Shown one piece after another: positions 62,554 through 64,000 of a stretch of DNA of 64,000 nt (the stretch's first letter is position 1; every line of letters starts with the position of its first letter). The translations under genes and the position numbers were made by a program. The DNA lies in NCBI GenBank assembly GCA_047633055.1, contig JBLIEI010000020.1, forward strand, positions 1 to 64,000, written 5' to 3'. The notes beneath the pieces were generated by a model, which saw only the letters and a program-made list of their open reading frames with translations, was not told the origin of the DNA and searched no databases. The stretch is from CALJFL01 sp047633055. GTDB lineage: Bacteria > Pseudomonadota > Gammaproteobacteria > Pseudomonadales > Halieaceae.

Positions 62554-62647
62554 GGCTAGATTTCGACCCTGTTAAGCCCTGAAAAATCGTGCCTATCCCT
62601 CGCATGGTCGGTTTTATTTTGAAAAATACACGAGCTGAGCAATAATT

Positions 62648-63649
62648 ATGGATACAAAGCAAAACGTTAAAGTCGCAGCGGTACAAGCAGCTCCGGTGTT
62701 TATGGACATTAAAGGTACCGTAGCAAAAACGGTAAATCTAATTGAAGAGGCGGCTGGGACAGGCTGTGATTTGGTCGTCTTTCCGGAAACTTGGTTGCCT
62801 GGCTACCCGTGGTATATTTGGCTAAATAACACCATTACCAACATGAAGTATTTTGGTCAGTACCACGAAAACTCATTGGTCGTTGGTAGTGAAGATTTTA
62901 ACACCATCGCGCAAGCGGCAAAGGATCACAATATCTATGTTTCTGTCGGTGCAAGTGAGCGTGATCATGGTTCTTTGTACATTGCTCAATTTCTATTTGG
63001 CCGAGACGGTTCACTGGTGTCTGGTCGTCGCAAGTTAAAACCGACTCACCAGGAACGCACCGTATTCGGTGATGGCGATGGTTCAGATCTATGTGTGTCA
63101 GAGACCGACATTGGTCGCATTGGGCAGCTTGCCTGCTGGGAACATTTACAACCACTAAGTAAGTACGCGATGTATAGCATGCATGAGCAAATTCACTGTG
63201 GAGCATGGCCTTCATTTTCATGCATGCCACAAGCGTTTGCGCTTGGCGCTGAACTGAACAACGCCGCGTCGCAAATGTACGCCGCCGAGGGTCAGTGCTT
63301 TGTAATTGGTGCATGCGGAATGGTGTCTGATGAAATGATGGATATCTTGGTTGAAAACGACGAGCACAGGGCGCTCATTAGTGCAGGCGGGGGTCATGCG
63401 GTTATTTATGGCCCAGACGGCAGAGCACTAGCTGAAAAGATTCCTCACGATCAAGAGGGGCTCCTTATCGCGAACCTTGATATGAAGGATATCACTATCG
63501 CGAAAGTGTTTGCTGACCCAGTAGGGCATTACTCACGCCCCGACGTGACTCGTTTATTGCTTAATAGGCAGCCGCAGCCTTGTACCCAGGACTATACAAC
63601 CGAAGAAGACACCGTGGGTCTTGATCAATTAGAGGATACGCTTGAGTAG
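62648..63649 (+). CDS. Nitrilase
   Basis: 333 residues. The Glu-Lys-Cys triad is E47 (VVFPETWLPGYP), K131 (RRKLKPTHQERT) and C163 (QLACWEHLQPL). The length and the CWEH and KPTHQERT forms are those of true nitrilases (nitrile plus 2 water to acid plus ammonia), not amidases. Aromatic or arylacetonitrile substrates are likely but not proven. Probably in one operon with the TonB receptor; the acid formed could feed the ligases at 41.8-45.2 kb. Confidence 0.93.
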   Translation: MDTKQNVKVAAVQAAPVFMDIKGTVAKTVNLIEEAAGTGCDLVVFPETWLPGYPWYIWLNNTITNMKYFGQYHENSLVVGSEDFNTIAQAAKDHNIYVSVGASERDHGSLYIAQFLFGRDGSLVSGRRKLKPTHQERTVFGDGDGSDLCVSETDIGRIGQLACWEHLQPLSKYAMYSMHEQIHCGAWPSFSCMPQAFALGAELNNAASQMYAAEGQCFVIGACGMVSDEMMDILVENDEHRALISAGGGHAVIYGPDGRALAEKIPHDQEGLLIANLDMKDITIAKVFADPVGHYSRPDVTRLLLNRQPQPCTQDYTTEEDTVGLDQLEDTLE

Positions 63650-63730
63650 TGTTTTCTCGTGTTACATCCCATGATACTGTTACGACCGGATGGGCCACTA
63701 GCGCTCACCTGATAAAAGAGGGGTTCGTTG

Positions 63731-64000
63731 ATGGAATTCTACACGGAGTCGCAAAAATCGATCCAGGCTCGGTTCGAGAGTCAGCCACTGGCGGCATCCG
63801 TCGAACAGGCAATCGTGCGTGATGAGCTGGATGATACTCACCGGGTATTTATTGAATCCAGGGATTATTTTTTTCTCTCTACGGTAGACGCGGCAGGCTG
63901 TCCTACTGTTTCGCACAAAGGCGGCTCTCCCGGCATAGTCACGGTGTTGGACTCCTCGACGATTGCGTTTCCGAACTACGACGGCAATGGCATGTTCCTT
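63731..64000 (+). CDS. Pyridoxamine-5'-phosphate-oxidase-like FMN protein, N-terminal part
   Basis: ATG 63731 opens a frame that runs to the window end (90 residues). IESRDYFFLSTVDAAGCPTVSHKGGSPG is the typical first strand pair and FMN-phosphate-binding region of PNPOx-like split-barrel proteins, and TIAFPNYDGNGMF fits the next strand. GAGG lies 9 bases upstream. The rest is beyond the window, so the subfamily cannot be fixed. Confidence 0.8.
   Translation, partial: MEFYTESQKSIQARFESQPLAASVEQAIVRDELDDTHRVFIESRDYFFLSTVDAAGCPTVSHKGGSPGIVTVLDSSTIAFPNYDGNGMFL

Noticed and set aside
1..64000. CRISPR arrays, tRNA or rRNA genes, prophage or complete insertion sequences
   Set aside because: No regularly spaced repeats, cloverleaf-type sequences, rRNA signatures or intact transposase genes were seen by eye.

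Overview
The window looks like chromosomal DNA of a free-living, Gram-negative marine gammaproteobacterium. This is inferred from the protein families and is not a firm identification. It carries three TonB-dependent receptors, a DUF6502/DUF5666 pair, a DmdA-type aminomethyltransferase beside formate-tetrahydrofolate ligase, periplasmic c-type cytochromes, Tat and lipoprotein signals and a perfect Fur box. No rRNA, tRNA or CRISPR array was seen. Insertion-sequence debris and short dispersed repeats occupy most of the long gene-free stretches.

1-10.8 kb: a cut-off MOSC protein, an IS110 relic next to a REP-like palindromic repeat, a one-carbon pair (DmdA-like, fhs), an FKBP isomerase, an MDR dehydrogenase, a CmcJ/NvfI-type oxygenase, a TetR regulator, and a secreted NTF2-like protein followed by a Tat-exported flavoprotein related to spermidine dehydrogenase. 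An IS6 relic closes the block.

11.0-19.9 kb: the most unusual region. Five genes on the minus strand overlap one another by 4-8 bases: a BioD/DUF1611-like P-loop protein, an alpha/beta hydrolase, a HlyD-type membrane fusion protein, a 7TM protein fused to an apparently degenerate ATP-grasp domain, and an Asp/Asn beta-hydroxylase-like dioxygenase. They diverge from a DUF6502-DUF5666 pair. The two facing promoters have the same layout: TTGACA, 17 bases, and a -10 box embedded in the same TTGGGA-N6-TCCCA palindrome. This suggests one regulator for both units. The DUF5666 lipoprotein ends in 85 consecutive Asp/Glu residues.

20.3-26.8 kb: a DUF3089 lipoprotein, then a second unusual cluster: nucleotidyltransferase (minus strand) and, divergent from it, a PqqD-like chaperone, an S24/S26 peptidase-like protein, an HPr-kinase-like protein and a two-domain glycosyltransferase. 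The PqqD-like protein ends in a tail that fits the lasso-peptide leader motif YxxPxLxxxG. It may be a peptide-modifying (RiPP-like) or glycan-linked system without an obvious precursor. A 30-codon ORF in the divergent gap is one weak candidate.

27-39 kb: a CIA30 protein, a two-gene unit of small ORFs under a perfect Fur box, a C-terminal relic of a PQQ-dehydrogenase, a NylB-like serine hydrolase with a TonB receptor, and a sensory block (LuxR regulator, NarL-type response regulator, hybrid kinase, FIST sensor) beside a phenylacetaldehyde-type aldehyde dehydrogenase.

39-54.6 kb: a catabolic block. A TonB receptor and two acyl-CoA ligases face an aromatic amine dehydrogenase operon (aauB-E-D-A plus two cytochromes c) headed by a TetR gene; beyond it are an enoyl-CoA hydratase, an MFS transporter, an alpha/beta hydrolase and an M20 amidohydrolase. 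A plausible route is amine to aldehyde (AauAB), aldehyde to acid (aldehyde dehydrogenase), acid to CoA thioester (ligases), then hydratase chemistry.

54.6-64 kb: a GreA/B-like factor, MsrB, DUF6164, an FAD amine/amino-acid oxidase with a bicupin protein, two decayed genes (MBL-fold hydrolase, MetA-like outer-membrane protein), a TonB receptor with a nitrilase, and a cut-off PNPOx-like gene. All calls come from reading the sequence; no database search was run.
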